Assembly: GCA_963835495.1 (NCBI GenBank)
Contig: CAWIFQ010000003.1
Location: forward strand, 1,302,001 to 1,366,000
From: Acaudatibacter sp963835495
GTDB taxonomy: Bacteria > Pseudomonadota > Alphaproteobacteria > Caulobacterales > Caulobacteraceae
DNA length: 64,000 nt
Reading direction: 5' to 3'
Notes under the pieces: generated by a model
Databases searched by the model: none
Seen by the model: the letters and a program-made list of their open reading frames with translations, nothing else
What the model was told of the DNA's origin: nothing
Program-made: the position numbers and the translations under genes
Part shown: one piece after another, positions 9,741 to 18,770 of the stretch
How the letters are laid out: the number at the start of each line of letters is the position of its first letter
Position numbering within the stretch: the stretch's first letter is position 1

Positions 9741-10132
9741 TCCGGCCTCCAGGCCTCGTAGTCGCCGGTCGCCTTGGCGCGCTCGCCGCCGCGCGAGATC
9801 GCGCCCTTCGGCCGCCAGGCCCACATCGTGCCGGTCAGGTTCGGCTGATGGTCCAGCTCCCAGGTCCGGCGCTTCAGCGGATCGGTCGTCGGCGGCTCGT
9901 CGAAGGTGTGGTGCAGCCAGCCATGCCATTCAGCCGGCACCTTGGAGGCCTCGGCGTAGCCGCGGTAGATCACCCAGCGGCGCTTATGTCCGTCGTAGCT
10001 GCCGAGGGCGTCGCGCCCCTCGTAATATTTGTTGCCGTACTCGTCATCCCCGACGAACACGCCATGGCGCGCGACGGTGAAGCGGATGCCGATGGTGGCG
10101 CCGTTCCACCAGGTGAAGATCGATTTCAGCAC
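9737..10132 (-). CDS. NADH:ubiquinone oxidoreductase subunit NDUFA12-like
   Basis: A 131-residue homologue of the complex I accessory subunit NDUFA12 (B17.2), an assembly or stability subunit of the respiratory chain found in alphaproteobacteria and mitochondria. Diagnostic segments are TWWNGATIGIRFTVARHG, VFVGDDEYGNKYYEGRD, RRWVIYRGYAEASKVPAEWHG and the PNLTGTMWAWRPKG end. Its stop overlaps the GTG start of the DUF2155 gene, a pairing consistent with co-expression. Confidence 0.95.
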   Translation of the reverse strand: MLKSIFTWWNGATIGIRFTVARHGVFVGDDEYGNKYYEGRDALGSYDGHKRRWVIYRGYAEASKVPAEWHGWLHHTFDEPPTTDPLKRRTWELDHQPNLTGTMWAWRPKGAISRGGERAKATGDYEAWRPE

Positions 10133-10331
10133 GGGGGCTCCGCTCGCCGCAGTCGCTGGCTCTTATAGGTGCGGCGCACTTCATCGTCCAGCGAGCGTCG
10201 CCAGGCCGTGGCGACCGGCGCAGGCGCCAGATGTTGGGGATAGAGCGCAGCAGGCCCGCAACATCTATTGCGAGCAAGTCCCGACGCAGCCTAGCCTCGC
10301 AATGCTGTACGAACGGCCATTCAGGTACCCG

Positions 10332-12977
10332 ATGCGCCTCGACCGTCGCTTCTCCGCCGCGCCGCTGCCGTTCGCGCCCGAAATACGCTGGGTGGAGCGC
10401 GCGGCCGAGCTGGCGGAAGTGGCCGCGCCGCCGTCCTGGACCACGGCCAGGGTCGAGGCCTGGCTCGACTGGGCCGACGGCCTGCCGCTCGACGTCCCCG
10501 CCGGCGCGCCGCCGACGCTGGCCCTGGAGACCGGCGTGGACCGGCTGCTGGCCGGCGGCCCCGATCGCTACGCCCGCCGGCTTGCGGCCTGGGGCTTGGC
10601 GCTGGGGGTGTTCGAGGACGCCGCTGCCGCGATCGTATTCCGCGACGAGCTGTTCGCCGCCCTCGCCGCCGGGATCATCGCCACCGGACGCCAGTTGCCC
10701 TTCGGCGTCCGCGTCAACCCGCTCGCCCCCGATCCGGCGACGCCGCCGCCGCCCTGCCTGCCGCGGATCGCCAGCAAGGCGTTCGGCGGCGCGGCTCAGC
10801 GGCTGCGCGCTGCGCGAGGCCTGACCGCTGGCTATTCAGACGCGGCGGCCAGGCGACTGGCGACCGTTCCGCTCGCGGTGCTCCGCTGCGAGGGCGACGC
10901 CGAGGCGTGCGCCAGCCTGGAAGGCAATCAGGCCCTCGCCCGCGCCGCCTGGTCGGCCAAGGAGGCGGGTGTCTCCGACGCTGCGATCGCCGACGCCGTC
11001 GCCCTTGGGCGCGCTGGTCTGGAGCTCGACCCGCGCGCTCGCGCCGACGCCCTCCCCGGCCTGATCGCCGTCGCCGATCGCGCCGAGCTGATGGCGATGT
11101 CACCCGCCGCCCGCGCCGCCGCGGATCTCTCCTGGGAAACCTCGTCCCTCACCCTCGCCTTCGCAGACGACGATGCGGCGAGGTTGGACCTGTTGGCCGG
11201 CGCGCCGAAAGGCGCGGTCAACGTGCTGGCGTTCGAGGGGCCGGATGGTTTCAACGGTGTCGGCTTCGAGACAGCGGTCCAGCTGGCTTTCCTTGCGCTG
11301 GACCTGGAGGGCCGTGCGGGTTTCCTGGAGGACCCCGCCGCCGCCTACCGCCGGGCCGATGCGCGGCCGGTGGCGCTCGCCCTTGCTGGCGTCGCCGAAC
11401 TGAACGTCGCCCGCGCCAACGCCTTCGACGGCGACGCCGCCCGCCACCTGGCCGCCGACCTGCACCGCCAGGCGCTCGCGGCCGCAAGCGCCGTCGGGAT
11501 GGCCCTAGGCGGCGACCAGGCGCTGAACATCTGCGCCTACGCGGATCCCGAGATCGGCCTGCGCCTGGGCGGCCTGACGCTCGGCCCCACGCCCTGGACC
11601 GGTCCGGTCGCCCTCGCCGAAACGGCGGATGGCGCGATCTTCCGCACCGTCGCCGAACCCGCCCTCGCCGCCGCCAAGGCCGTCGGCGTCGACGCCGACG
11701 CGCTGCGGACCGCGCTGCTCGGCCACGGCGCGCTCGCTGGCGCGCCCGCGGTCAATCCCGAGACCTTGGCCGCCAGGGGCTTCACCGCGCACGAGATCGC
11801 CGCCGCGGAAATGGCGCTGCCCGGCGCCGCCGACCTGGCCGCAGCGTTCGCCCCGGCGGTGATCGGCGCCGGTTTCGTCGCCGATGTGCTCGGGGCGTCG
11901 GACGAAGCGCTGTTGAACCCCGGCTTCGACACCCTGGCGCACGCCGGCTTCACGGCCGAAGAGATCGCCGCCGCCGACGGCTTCGTTATGGGACGCGTCT
12001 CGCTGAATTCCAGCAACTTGCCGCCGTCCCTGACCGCCGCTCTCGCCGGCGCCGAGGAAATCGGACTGCCGGCGCGGCTGGCCATGATCCGCGCCGTCGA
12101 AGCCGCCGTCTGCGCCCCCGCGGTGGCGACGCTGGCGCTGCCGTTCGATGCGACGCCCGACGACGCGCTGGTGCTCATCGCGGAGGTGGCGGCGACGGGC
12201 GTGCGCGCCGTGAAGCTCCTGCGCGCTGGAGCGCCGGCCACTTTTTCGCTCGACCTCATTCAGCCTCGCGCCGGACGCACGTCGGAGCCTCAAGCCGAGC
12301 CGCAGCACGAGCGCATCGTCGAGCGGTTCATCGAGGTGGACCGCTCGCGGCGCAAGCTGCCCGACCGGCGCAAGGGCTACATCCAGAAAGCCTCCGTCGG
12401 CGGACACAAGGTCTATCTGCACACGGGCGAATACGAGGAAGGCGAGCTCGGCGAGATCTTCCTCGATATGCACAAGGAGGGCGCCGCCTTCCGTTCGCTG
12501 ATGAACAACTTCGCCATCGCGGTGTCGATCGGCCTGCAATACGGCGTGCCGCTGGAGGAGTTCGTCGACGCCTTCGTCTTCACCCGCTTCGAGCCCGCCG
12601 GCGAGGTGGAAGGCAACGAAGCGATCCGCTCGGCGACATCGATCCTCGACTATGTGTTCCGCGAGCTTGGCGTCAGCTATCTGGGGCGCGACGACCTCGC
12701 CAGCGTCGATCCGCAGGGGCTGAACGCCGATGGCCTTGGCCGCGGCAAGGCCGACGAACCGGAACCGCAGGCCGTCGCCCGCTACATTTCCAAAGGATTC
12801 TCGCGCGGCGCGGCGCCCGACAACCTGGTGTTCCTCCCGATCGCCAAGAACGGTGGCGGTGGGCCGACGACGCGCGCGGCCGACGTCTGCCCGGCCTGCG
12901 GCGATCTGGCGCTGGTGCGCAAGGGCCAGTCGCTGATCTGCCAGACCTGCGGAGAGCGCGCGCCCCAGGTCGGCTAG
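10332..12977 (+). CDS. Class II ribonucleotide reductase-like protein, catalytic part degenerate
   Basis: This 881-residue protein matches NrdJ end to end but is shorter than the roughly 1200 residues usual for these enzymes. The start MRLDRRFSAAP mirrors the NrdJ N terminus. The C-terminal TSCPD domain is well kept (about 680-795: GYIQKASVGGHKVYLHTGEY, then FRSLMNNFAIAVSIGLQYGV and SATSILDYVFRELG). It is followed by a zinc-ribbon tail with CPAC and CQTC near 852 and 870. Fragments of the barrel survive (LPFDATPDDALVLIAEV; AYADPEIGLRLGGL), but I find no NPCSE-type active-site loop and no conserved radical cysteine, and the middle is Ala-rich. The final cysteine pair used for re-reduction also seems altered. 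It is probably a non-catalytic paralogue, perhaps regulatory, rather than a working reductase. Confidence 0.78.
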   Translation: MRLDRRFSAAPLPFAPEIRWVERAAELAEVAAPPSWTTARVEAWLDWADGLPLDVPAGAPPTLALETGVDRLLAGGPDRYARRLAAWGLALGVFEDAAAAIVFRDELFAALAAGIIATGRQLPFGVRVNPLAPDPATPPPPCLPRIASKAFGGAAQRLRAARGLTAGYSDAAARRLATVPLAVLRCEGDAEACASLEGNQALARAAWSAKEAGVSDAAIADAVALGRAGLELDPRARADALPGLIAVADRAELMAMSPAARAAADLSWETSSLTLAFADDDAARLDLLAGAPKGAVNVLAFEGPDGFNGVGFETAVQLAFLALDLEGRAGFLEDPAAAYRRADARPVALALAGVAELNVARANAFDGDAARHLAADLHRQALAAASAVGMALGGDQALNICAYADPEIGLRLGGLTLGPTPWTGPVALAETADGAIFRTVAEPALAAAKAVGVDADALRTALLGHGALAGAPAVNPETLAARGFTAHEIAAAEMALPGAADLAAAFAPAVIGAGFVADVLGASDEALLNPGFDTLAHAGFTAEEIAAADGFVMGRVSLNSSNLPPSLTAALAGAEEIGLPARLAMIRAVEAAVCAPAVATLALPFDATPDDALVLIAEVAATGVRAVKLLRAGAPATFSLDLIQPRAGRTSEPQAEPQHERIVERFIEVDRSRRKLPDRRKGYIQKASVGGHKVYLHTGEYEEGELGEIFLDMHKEGAAFRSLMNNFAIAVSIGLQYGVPLEEFVDAFVFTRFEPAGEVEGNEAIRSATSILDYVFRELGVSYLGRDDLASVDPQGLNADGLGRGKADEPEPQAVARYISKGFSRGAAPDNLVFLPIAKNGGGGPTTRAADVCPACGDLALVRKGQSLICQTCGERAPQVG

Positions 12978-13048
12978 TTTCTCCTGGATGGCCCCGCGAT
13001 TGCGAGTGGGACGAGGAACCGGCTCCATCGCCAGAGGCTCGTGCCGAA

Positions 13049-13555
13049 ATGAAACCGCTGACACTCGTCGCCGTCGCCGCCGTGGCGCTGGCCGTCATCT
13101 TCGTCGTGGTCGAGAAGGCCGGCGCCCAGAACGTCGCCCAGATCGAGCACGCGCGGGGCGGCGCCAGCTGCCCGCATTGCAACCTGTTCCAGGCCGATTT
13201 CTCCAATCTGGAACTGAAGAACCGCGATTTCGCCGGCGCCCGCCTGCGCCAGGCGGACATGTCGGCCGCGGTAATGAACCGCACCACCCTGGCCGGCGCC
13301 GACCTTCGCGACGTCAACGCCTATGGCGCCGTGTTCACCGGCGTCAGCTTTGCCGGCGCCAATCTGACCAACGCAAGCTTCGTCGGGACCTATCTCCAAG
13401 GCGCCAACTTCCGCGGCGCCAATCTTTCCGGCGTCAACTTCTCCGGCGCCGAGATGGACCGCGCGGTGGGACTGACGCAGGGACAGCTCAACCAGGCGTG
13501 CGGCGACGATTCGACCACGCTGCCGCATGGTCTTCGCCTGCGCAGCTGCGGCTAA
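13049..13555 (+). CDS. Secreted pentapeptide-repeat protein
   Basis: A 168-residue protein with an N-terminal hydrophobic signal or anchor (MKPLTLVAVAAVALAVIFVV), a CPHCNLFQADFSN segment and about 15 A(D/N)LxX pentapeptide units such as GANLTNASFVGTYLQGANF. These should fold into a right-handed quadrilateral beta-helix. The C-terminal cap GLTQGQLNQACGDDSTTLP is shared with the next gene. The function is unknown; envelope location is inferred from the signal. The ATG at 13049 is the first good start after the NrdJ-like gene. Confidence 0.88.
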   Translation: MKPLTLVAVAAVALAVIFVVVEKAGAQNVAQIEHARGGASCPHCNLFQADFSNLELKNRDFAGARLRQADMSAAVMNRTTLAGADLRDVNAYGAVFTGVSFAGANLTNASFVGTYLQGANFRGANLSGVNFSGAEMDRAVGLTQGQLNQACGDDSTTLPHGLRLRSCG

Positions 13556-13600
13556 GCTACGCCATTACTGCGATTTAAGTAGCGATTGGGGGCTGGGTCG

Positions 13601-14482
13601 TTGAAAACAACGGGGCGCCGCAGGCTGTTCGCGTCGCAGAGGATCGCATCGCCTTTGTCCCGTTCCCCCGCCATCTTTCTGTCCCGCATCGCACTGGCCC
13701 TGTGTATGGCCAGCCTCGGCGCCACCGTTGCCGTGACCCGCGCCTGGGCGGCCGACGACGGCGAAGACACCGCCCGTCTGCTGTCGTTCGGCGGCATGTG
13801 CGTCAACTGCGAGCTCTCCGGCCGCAAGCTGCCGGAAGCGAAGTTCATCGGCGCCAACTTCGCCGGCGCGTCGATGGTCGGCTCCGACCTGCATGGCGCG
13901 GCCTTTTTCGGCTCCAATTTCAACGGGGCGGACCTCGCCAAGGCCGACCTGCACGGCGCCACCTTGTTCGGCTCCGATTTCACCAACACCGACTTCACCG
14001 AAGCCAATCTCTCCGGCGTCCGCGGCCACGGCGCCAACTTCATGGGCGCCAATCTCACCCGAACCAATCTGGGCGGCGCGAACCTGTTGGGTTCGGAGCT
14101 GGCCCGGGTGAACGCGCGTGACGCTCAGTTCGCCGGCGCCACTCTGTTCGGCGCCAACCTGACCCAGGGCCACTTCGAGCGGGCCAGCTTCAAGAACGCC
14201 AACCTGGTCGGCGCGAACCTCGCCGCCGCCAGCGTTGGCGGCGCCGACTTCACCGGCGCCAACTTCGCCCACACCAATATCGCTTCGACCGACCTGTCCC
14301 AGGCCAGGGGCTTGACCCAGGCCCAGATCGATCAGGCCTGCGGCGGCCCTTCGACCCGCCTGCCCGCCGGCCTCGTCGCCAAGACCTGCAAGCCGGGCGT
14401 CGGGAATGTGATCATCCTGCGCTCGACCACGCCGATCCACGCCGGCGCGCCCCGCTACATCGTCGACCTGGACGGGCCCTAG
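13601..14482 (+). CDS. Secreted pentapeptide-repeat protein, longer paralogue
   Basis: A protein of about 293 residues with a positively charged N terminus (KTTGRRRLF) and hydrophobic stretch ending in RAWA, typical of a signal peptide. A CVNCELSGRKLPEAKF cap follows, then more than 25 pentapeptide units, and the end cap GLTQAQIDQACGGPSTRLP that matches the preceding gene. No ATG is available before the signal; TTG at 13601 after GGGGGCTGGG is chosen, and TTG at 13586 is an alternative. It is a tandem paralogue of the gene 46 bases upstream. A role in the envelope is inference. Confidence 0.85.
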   Translation: MKTTGRRRLFASQRIASPLSRSPAIFLSRIALALCMASLGATVAVTRAWAADDGEDTARLLSFGGMCVNCELSGRKLPEAKFIGANFAGASMVGSDLHGAAFFGSNFNGADLAKADLHGATLFGSDFTNTDFTEANLSGVRGHGANFMGANLTRTNLGGANLLGSELARVNARDAQFAGATLFGANLTQGHFERASFKNANLVGANLAAASVGGADFTGANFAHTNIASTDLSQARGLTQAQIDQACGGPSTRLPAGLVAKTCKPGVGNVIILRSTTPIHAGAPRYIVDLDGP

Positions 14483-14488
14483 CCGCCG

Positions 14489-16270
14489 CTACCCCTTCAG
14501 CGGCGGGGCCAGGCGGATGTGCAGCTCGCGCAGCTGTTTGTCGCTGACCGGGGACGGGGCGTTCATCATCAGGTCCTGCGCCTGCTGGTTCAGCGGGAAG
14601 GCGATCACCTCGCGGATGTTCTCGGCGCCGGCCAGCAGCATGACGATGCGGTCGATGCCCGGCGCCATGCCGGCGTGCGGCGGCGCGCCATAGCGGAACG
14701 CGTTCAGCATGCCGCCGAACTGCCGCTCGACCTCGGTGGCCGAATAGCCGGCGATCTCGAACGCCTTGACCATGATCTCCGGCCGGTGGTTCCGCACCGC
14801 GCCGCTGCACAGCTCCACCCCGTTGACGACGATGTCGTACTGGTAGGCCAGGACGTCGAGCGGGTCCTTGCTCTCCAGCGCCGCCAGTTCGCCCTGCGGC
14901 ATCGAGAACGGATTGTGCGAGAAGTCCACGTGGTTGGCCTCCTCGTTGAACTCGAACATCGGGAAATCGACGATCCAGCAGAAATCGAACCGGTCTTCGT
15001 CGACCAGCTTCAGCTCATGGCCGGTTCGCGTGCGCGCCAGGCCGGCGAACTTGTAGAAGGCCTTGGGATCGCCGGCGATGAAGAAGGCGGCGTCACCGAC
15101 TGCCAGGCCCAGCTGGGCGCGGATCGCCTCGGCCCGCTCCGGTCCGATGTTCCGGGCGATCGGGCCAGCGCCGCCCTCCTCGCCCTCGCGCCAGAAGATG
15201 TAGCCCAGGCCCGGCTGGCCCTCGCCCTGCGCCCAGGCATTCATCCGGTCGCAGAAGGCGCGCGAACCGCCGCCCGGCGCCGGCAGCGCCCAGACCGCAT
15301 TCTTCTTGTCCTCGAGCATCCGCGCGAACAGCCCAAAACCGCCGCCGCGGAAGTGCTCCGAGGCGTCCTGCATCACCAGCGGGTTGCGCAGGTCGGGCTT
15401 GTCGGTGCCGTACTTGGCGATCGCCTCGCGGTAGGCGATGCGCGGGAACGGATAGGGTGTCACCGGCTTGCCGTCGGCGAACTCCTCGAACAGGCCGTGC
15501 AGGATCGGCTCCATCGTGCGGAACACGTCCTCCTGGGTGGCGAAGCTCATCTCGAGGTCGAGCTGGTAGAACTCGCCGGGCGAGCGGTCGGCGCGGGCGT
15601 CCTCGTCGCGGAAACAGGGCGCGATCTGGAAATAGCGGTCGAAGCCGGCCACCATCAGCAGCTGCTTGAACTGCTGCGGCGCCTGCGGCAGTGCGTAGAA
15701 GGTCCCCGGGTGGATGCGGGACGGCACCAGGTAGTCTCGCGCGCCTTCTGGCGACGAGGCGGTCAGCACCGGCGTCTGGAACTCGGTGAAACCGGCGCCC
15801 ACCATGCGTCGGCGGATCGAGTCGATCACCTTCGAGCGCAGCACGATGTTGCGATGCAGGCTGTCGCGCCGCAGGTCGAGGTAGCGGTACTTCAGCCGAA
15901 TCTCCTCCGGATAGTCCGGCTCGCCGAACACCGGCAGCGGCAGCTCGGCCGCCTCCGACAGCGCCTCCGCGCCACGGACCCGCACCTCGATCTCTCCGGT
16001 CGCCAGGTTCGGGTTGATGGTCTCGGCCGAGCGCGCCACCGCCTCGCCGTCGATCCGCACCACGCTCTCGGCGCGCAGGCGATCCAGCACCTCGAAGCCG
16101 GGCTCGCCCGGATGAGCGACCAGCTGGGTCAGGCCGTAGTGGTCGCGCAGGTCGACGAACAGCAGCCCACCGTGGTCGCGCTTGCGGTGAATCCACCCCG
16201 ACAGGCGCACATTGGCGCCCACGTCCGCGGAACGCAGGGCGCCGCAGGTATGGGTGCGATAGGCGTGCAT
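14489..16270 (-). CDS. aspS: Aspartyl-tRNA synthetase
   Basis: AspS charges tRNA-Asp (or Asp and Asn tRNAs if non-discriminating) with aspartate. The 593 residues have the N-terminal OB-fold (RLSGWIHRKRDHGGLLFVDL), class II motif 2 region (APCFRDEDARADRSPGEF YQLD region, split here), the bacterial GAD insertion and motif 3 (GMAPGIDRIVMLLAG). The stop lies only six bases from the stop of the convergent pentapeptide gene. Confidence 0.97.
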   Translation of the reverse strand: MHAYRTHTCGALRSADVGANVRLSGWIHRKRDHGGLLFVDLRDHYGLTQLVAHPGEPGFEVLDRLRAESVVRIDGEAVARSAETINPNLATGEIEVRVRGAEALSEAAELPLPVFGEPDYPEEIRLKYRYLDLRRDSLHRNIVLRSKVIDSIRRRMVGAGFTEFQTPVLTASSPEGARDYLVPSRIHPGTFYALPQAPQQFKQLLMVAGFDRYFQIAPCFRDEDARADRSPGEFYQLDLEMSFATQEDVFRTMEPILHGLFEEFADGKPVTPYPFPRIAYREAIAKYGTDKPDLRNPLVMQDASEHFRGGGFGLFARMLEDKKNAVWALPAPGGGSRAFCDRMNAWAQGEGQPGLGYIFWREGEEGGAGPIARNIGPERAEAIRAQLGLAVGDAAFFIAGDPKAFYKFAGLARTRTGHELKLVDEDRFDFCWIVDFPMFEFNEEANHVDFSHNPFSMPQGELAALESKDPLDVLAYQYDIVVNGVELCSGAVRNHRPEIMVKAFEIAGYSATEVERQFGGMLNAFRYGAPPHAGMAPGIDRIVMLLAGAENIREVIAFPLNQQAQDLMMNAPSPVSDKQLRELHIRLAPPLKG

Positions 16271-16363
16271 CGGAGGCCTCGGAAGGGGCTGTTTTTAGGA
16301 GGCGCGGAAGGGCGCATGAGCCTCGCCCGATGTCAAGGCGAGGCGGCCGGCCTGGCCCGCCTG

Positions 16364-17164
16364 CTAGATGTCGAGCTGCAGCCGGCGCTTGAGGTGGCGG
16401 CGGGTCGCGCTCTCGAACTCGGTCGGCCATTCCATGCCGATCCTGGCCGCCAGTCGCCGAGCGCGCGGCAGGAAAACCGCCGCGATCGCCAGGTTAGGCT
16501 CGATGACACCGGCCCGCGTCGCCGCCTGAGGCGGAATGGCGGCGAGGCCGGCCAGCTGGTCGGCGGTCAGGAGCGGCCGGCGCCGCAGCGCCCCGCCGCG
16601 TTTCGAGGGCGCGACCGCGTTCTCTTCCAGCATTAGGTCGAGGGTCATGCCACGCAGCAGGTCGGCGCCGCGCAGACCCAGCTCGTACTCCTCGCGGCCG
16701 ACCGCCACCACCAGCAGGCCGAGCACGCGCAGGAACTCCCGCACCAGTTGCAGCAAGGCGTCGGGCGCGGTCTGGTAGGGAATGTCGGGCTGCACCGGCG
16801 GCGCGCGGTCGCCGCGGTTGAACAGCGGCGTCAGCTCGGCCGGATTGTACCGCGTCAGATCGGCGGCCTCGACAATGCTGAGGTCGAATCGTTGCCAGTC
16901 GTCGGTGACGACGTTGATGATCCTGCCGCCGTACAGTCGGTTGACCAGGACGGGCTTGACCACCGCACCCAGCCCCTCGACGATCGCTGGCGACGCACTC
17001 GCGGCAGCCCCTTCCTCGACGAGGACCAGCAGGTCCACATCGCTGAATTCGTCGCCCGCACCGCGTCCGAGACTCCCCGCCAGCCACGCCGCCTCGACGC
17101 GCGTCTCCGCCTCCAGGAGGCGGTGCAGGGCGTCAATCAGGCACTGTTGCTCGGCGCTCGGCAT
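16364..17164 (-). CDS. Nucleotidyltransferase-fold protein (aminoglycoside/lincosamide type)
   Basis: A 266-residue protein with a pol-beta nucleotidyltransferase signature: GSLGRGAGDEFSDVDLLVLV supplies the GS loop and the two catalytic aspartates. The rest is helical and resembles the substrate-binding half of small-molecule nucleotidyltransferases. It could adenylylate an antibiotic or another small molecule; no specific resistance is proven. The start at 17164 follows GAGGGGG; an in-frame start eight codons upstream is less well placed. Confidence 0.75.
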   Translation of the reverse strand: MPSAEQQCLIDALHRLLEAETRVEAAWLAGSLGRGAGDEFSDVDLLVLVEEGAAASASPAIVEGLGAVVKPVLVNRLYGGRIINVVTDDWQRFDLSIVEAADLTRYNPAELTPLFNRGDRAPPVQPDIPYQTAPDALLQLVREFLRVLGLLVVAVGREEYELGLRGADLLRGMTLDLMLEENAVAPSKRGGALRRRPLLTADQLAGLAAIPPQAATRAGVIEPNLAIAAVFLPRARRLAARIGMEWPTEFESATRRHLKRRLQLDI

Positions 17165-17218
17165 ATGCGTCCCCCTCGCCACGCACAACTTAGCTTAACC
17201 GACGCACGGCGAAATCGG

Positions 17219-17623
17219 CTAAAGGTAGCTCGTCACCGCCGGTGGCTCGAACCAGTTGTTGTTGCGGCCGTCCATGTAGCGGACCGGGGCGGCGGCGAGT
17301 TCGGCCGGATCGATGTCGTCCAGCGCACCCAGATTGATCGAGACATAGTCGCCGCCGATCTGCTCGACGTAGCCGCGCGCGAACGGCCGCACGCCGCAGG
17401 TTTTGCAGAACAGGTGGTGGCCCTGCTTCGAGCCGAACTGATAGTCGGCCAGGTTGGTCTCGCCTGAGAGCACACGCAGGTCTTCCGGCTTGCCGTGCGC
17501 CGACCAGTTGCGAACCTTGGTGCAGATCGAGCAGTTGCATTTGCCCGTGCCGGCCTCGAGGTCCAGATCCGCCTCGAAGCGCACCGCCCCGCAGTGGCAG
17601 CTGCCGTGATAGGTCTTCTTCAT
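17219..17623 (-). CDS. GFA-family zinc protein
   Basis: A 134-residue member of the glutathione-dependent formaldehyde-activating (GFA/CENP-V) family. The zinc ligands are seen in SCHCGAVRFE, CNCSIC and CKTCGVRPFARG. Family members bind zinc through these cysteines; most, including this one, have no proven substrate. The ATG at 17623 follows GGAGA at good spacing and matches the usual start MKKTYHGSCHCG. Confidence 0.9.
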   Translation of the reverse strand: MKKTYHGSCHCGAVRFEADLDLEAGTGKCNCSICTKVRNWSAHGKPEDLRVLSGETNLADYQFGSKQGHHLFCKTCGVRPFARGYVEQIGGDYVSINLGALDDIDPAELAAAPVRYMDGRNNNWFEPPAVTSYL

Positions 17624-17731
17624 TGTCGGTCTCCTCGGGCTGAGGTCCGACCTATGCGCCAGCCCTGCTGACAACCTGCGGCCACAGCGTCGCGGACCCC
17701 CTCACCGCGCCTCAAGCGCGGCCGGACGGTG

Positions 17732-18382
17732 TCAGGCCTCGTCCGCGCTCCCCCAACCGAACGAGATCAGGTTGCCGTCGGGGTCCTGGACCACGAAGTC
17801 GATCGCGCCCCATGGGTGACGCTTAATCGACTGGTGGAACACAGCGCCCTTCGCCTTGAACTCCTCGTAGAGCGCCTTGACGCCGGAGACGCCGACGGTC
17901 GCTGAGAGCAGGTCCTCGCGCTGGCGGATGTCGCCAGCGAACACCGGCTCGCAGACGTAGCGCAGGTTCAGCGGCACGCCGTCGCGGGCGACCTGGCCGA
18001 AGAACGGCGGCTCGCCGTAGGTGAACACGGTCGAAAAGCCGAGCACCTCCTCGAAGAAGCGGCACGAGGCGCGCAGATCCGAGACGAACAGGGTCGCCTC
18101 GACGAGCTTCAGACGAGGCGCCGGAAGGGGCGGAGCGGCTTTGGCGGCAGCCATCGGTCTAAGTCCTGTCTTGAGCGCCGCCCAGGTGGCGAACCCCTGC
18201 TCGGCCGCGATGACAGTCTGCGCGTCGACCAGCGAGAACGGCTGGTCCAGCACCTGCGCATCGGTCAGGCCGGCGAAGCGCGGCAGGCCGCCCCGCAGCC
18301 GCTGGGCGACCGTGTACAGGCGCTCGCCATGCCAGCGGACCAGCAGCTTGGCCTGTTTCTTCAAGGTTTCGAGCGTGGGCAT
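17732..18382 (-). CDS. Glyoxalase/VOC-domain protein with N-terminal helical domain
   Basis: A 216-residue protein. Residues 1-75 (TLETLKKQAKLLVRWHGER to FATWAALKTGLRP) are a helical domain found at the front of some glyoxalase-superfamily proteins (Glyoxalase_8 type). Residues 90-216 form a VOC fold (LKLVEATLFVSDLRASCRFF, IDFVVQDPDGNLISFGWG). VOC proteins may bind metal and act as isomerases, dioxygenases or drug-binding proteins; the substrate is unknown here. Confidence 0.82.
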   Translation of the reverse strand: MPTLETLKKQAKLLVRWHGERLYTVAQRLRGGLPRFAGLTDAQVLDQPFSLVDAQTVIAAEQGFATWAALKTGLRPMAAAKAAPPLPAPRLKLVEATLFVSDLRASCRFFEEVLGFSTVFTYGEPPFFGQVARDGVPLNLRYVCEPVFAGDIRQREDLLSATVGVSGVKALYEEFKAKGAVFHQSIKRHPWGAIDFVVQDPDGNLISFGWGSADEA

Positions 18383-18628
18383 GGGGCGCGGGTTGGTTGA
18401 CTGAGGTTTCGTAGGCGGGCCTCGCCCTTTCGGCTGATCGCCGATGCGCCCTACAGGAACCCTCGGAGCTTCCACCCGGCGGTTTTGCCTGTCAACGGGC
18501 GGCGCAGGTGCGCTGAAAATGCGTCATCCGCGCCGAATCGCCGCTGCCGCGAGAGCGACCCTTTGCAGGCGCCGCCGAAGCGGCCCATATTGTCGGCTCC
18601 TGTCCAACAGCTGAAAGGAGGTGGTCCA

Positions 18629-18694
18629 GTGTCTCATTGTCTCCAACCGCGGTCGCAAACGACCTGGAGCCCCAAGACCGAGGTTCCTGCCTGA
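18629..18694 (+). CDS. 21-residue leader-type ORF with very strong ribosome-binding site
   Basis: The GTG at 18629 starts a 21-codon ORF beginning VSHCLQPRSQTTWSPK and ending TEVPA. It follows AAAGGAGGTGGTCC by one base, so the spacing is short but the Shine-Dalgarno sequence is near perfect. Such a small ORF within a self-terminating transcript suggests a leader peptide or a small protein. It has one cysteine and one histidine near the N terminus. No known attenuation pattern (runs of one amino acid) is seen. Confidence 0.5.
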   Translation: MSHCLQPRSQTTWSPKTEVPA

Positions 18695-18770
18695 CAGCGC
18701 TTTGACGCTTTAGGTTATAGGTCGCGGCGCAGGGATCACCTCCCTAGACCAACCGCGGTCACGACGATGG

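Noticed and set aside
11505..13064. A 519-codon open frame opposite the NrdJ-like gene
   Set aside because: Antisense shadow; the plus strand has clear TSCPD similarity.
14519..16636. A 705-codon open frame on the plus strand opposite aspS
   Set aside because: It mirrors aspS codon structure in high-GC DNA, has no recognisable domain, and is rich in Arg, His, Gln and Leu as expected of antisense frames.
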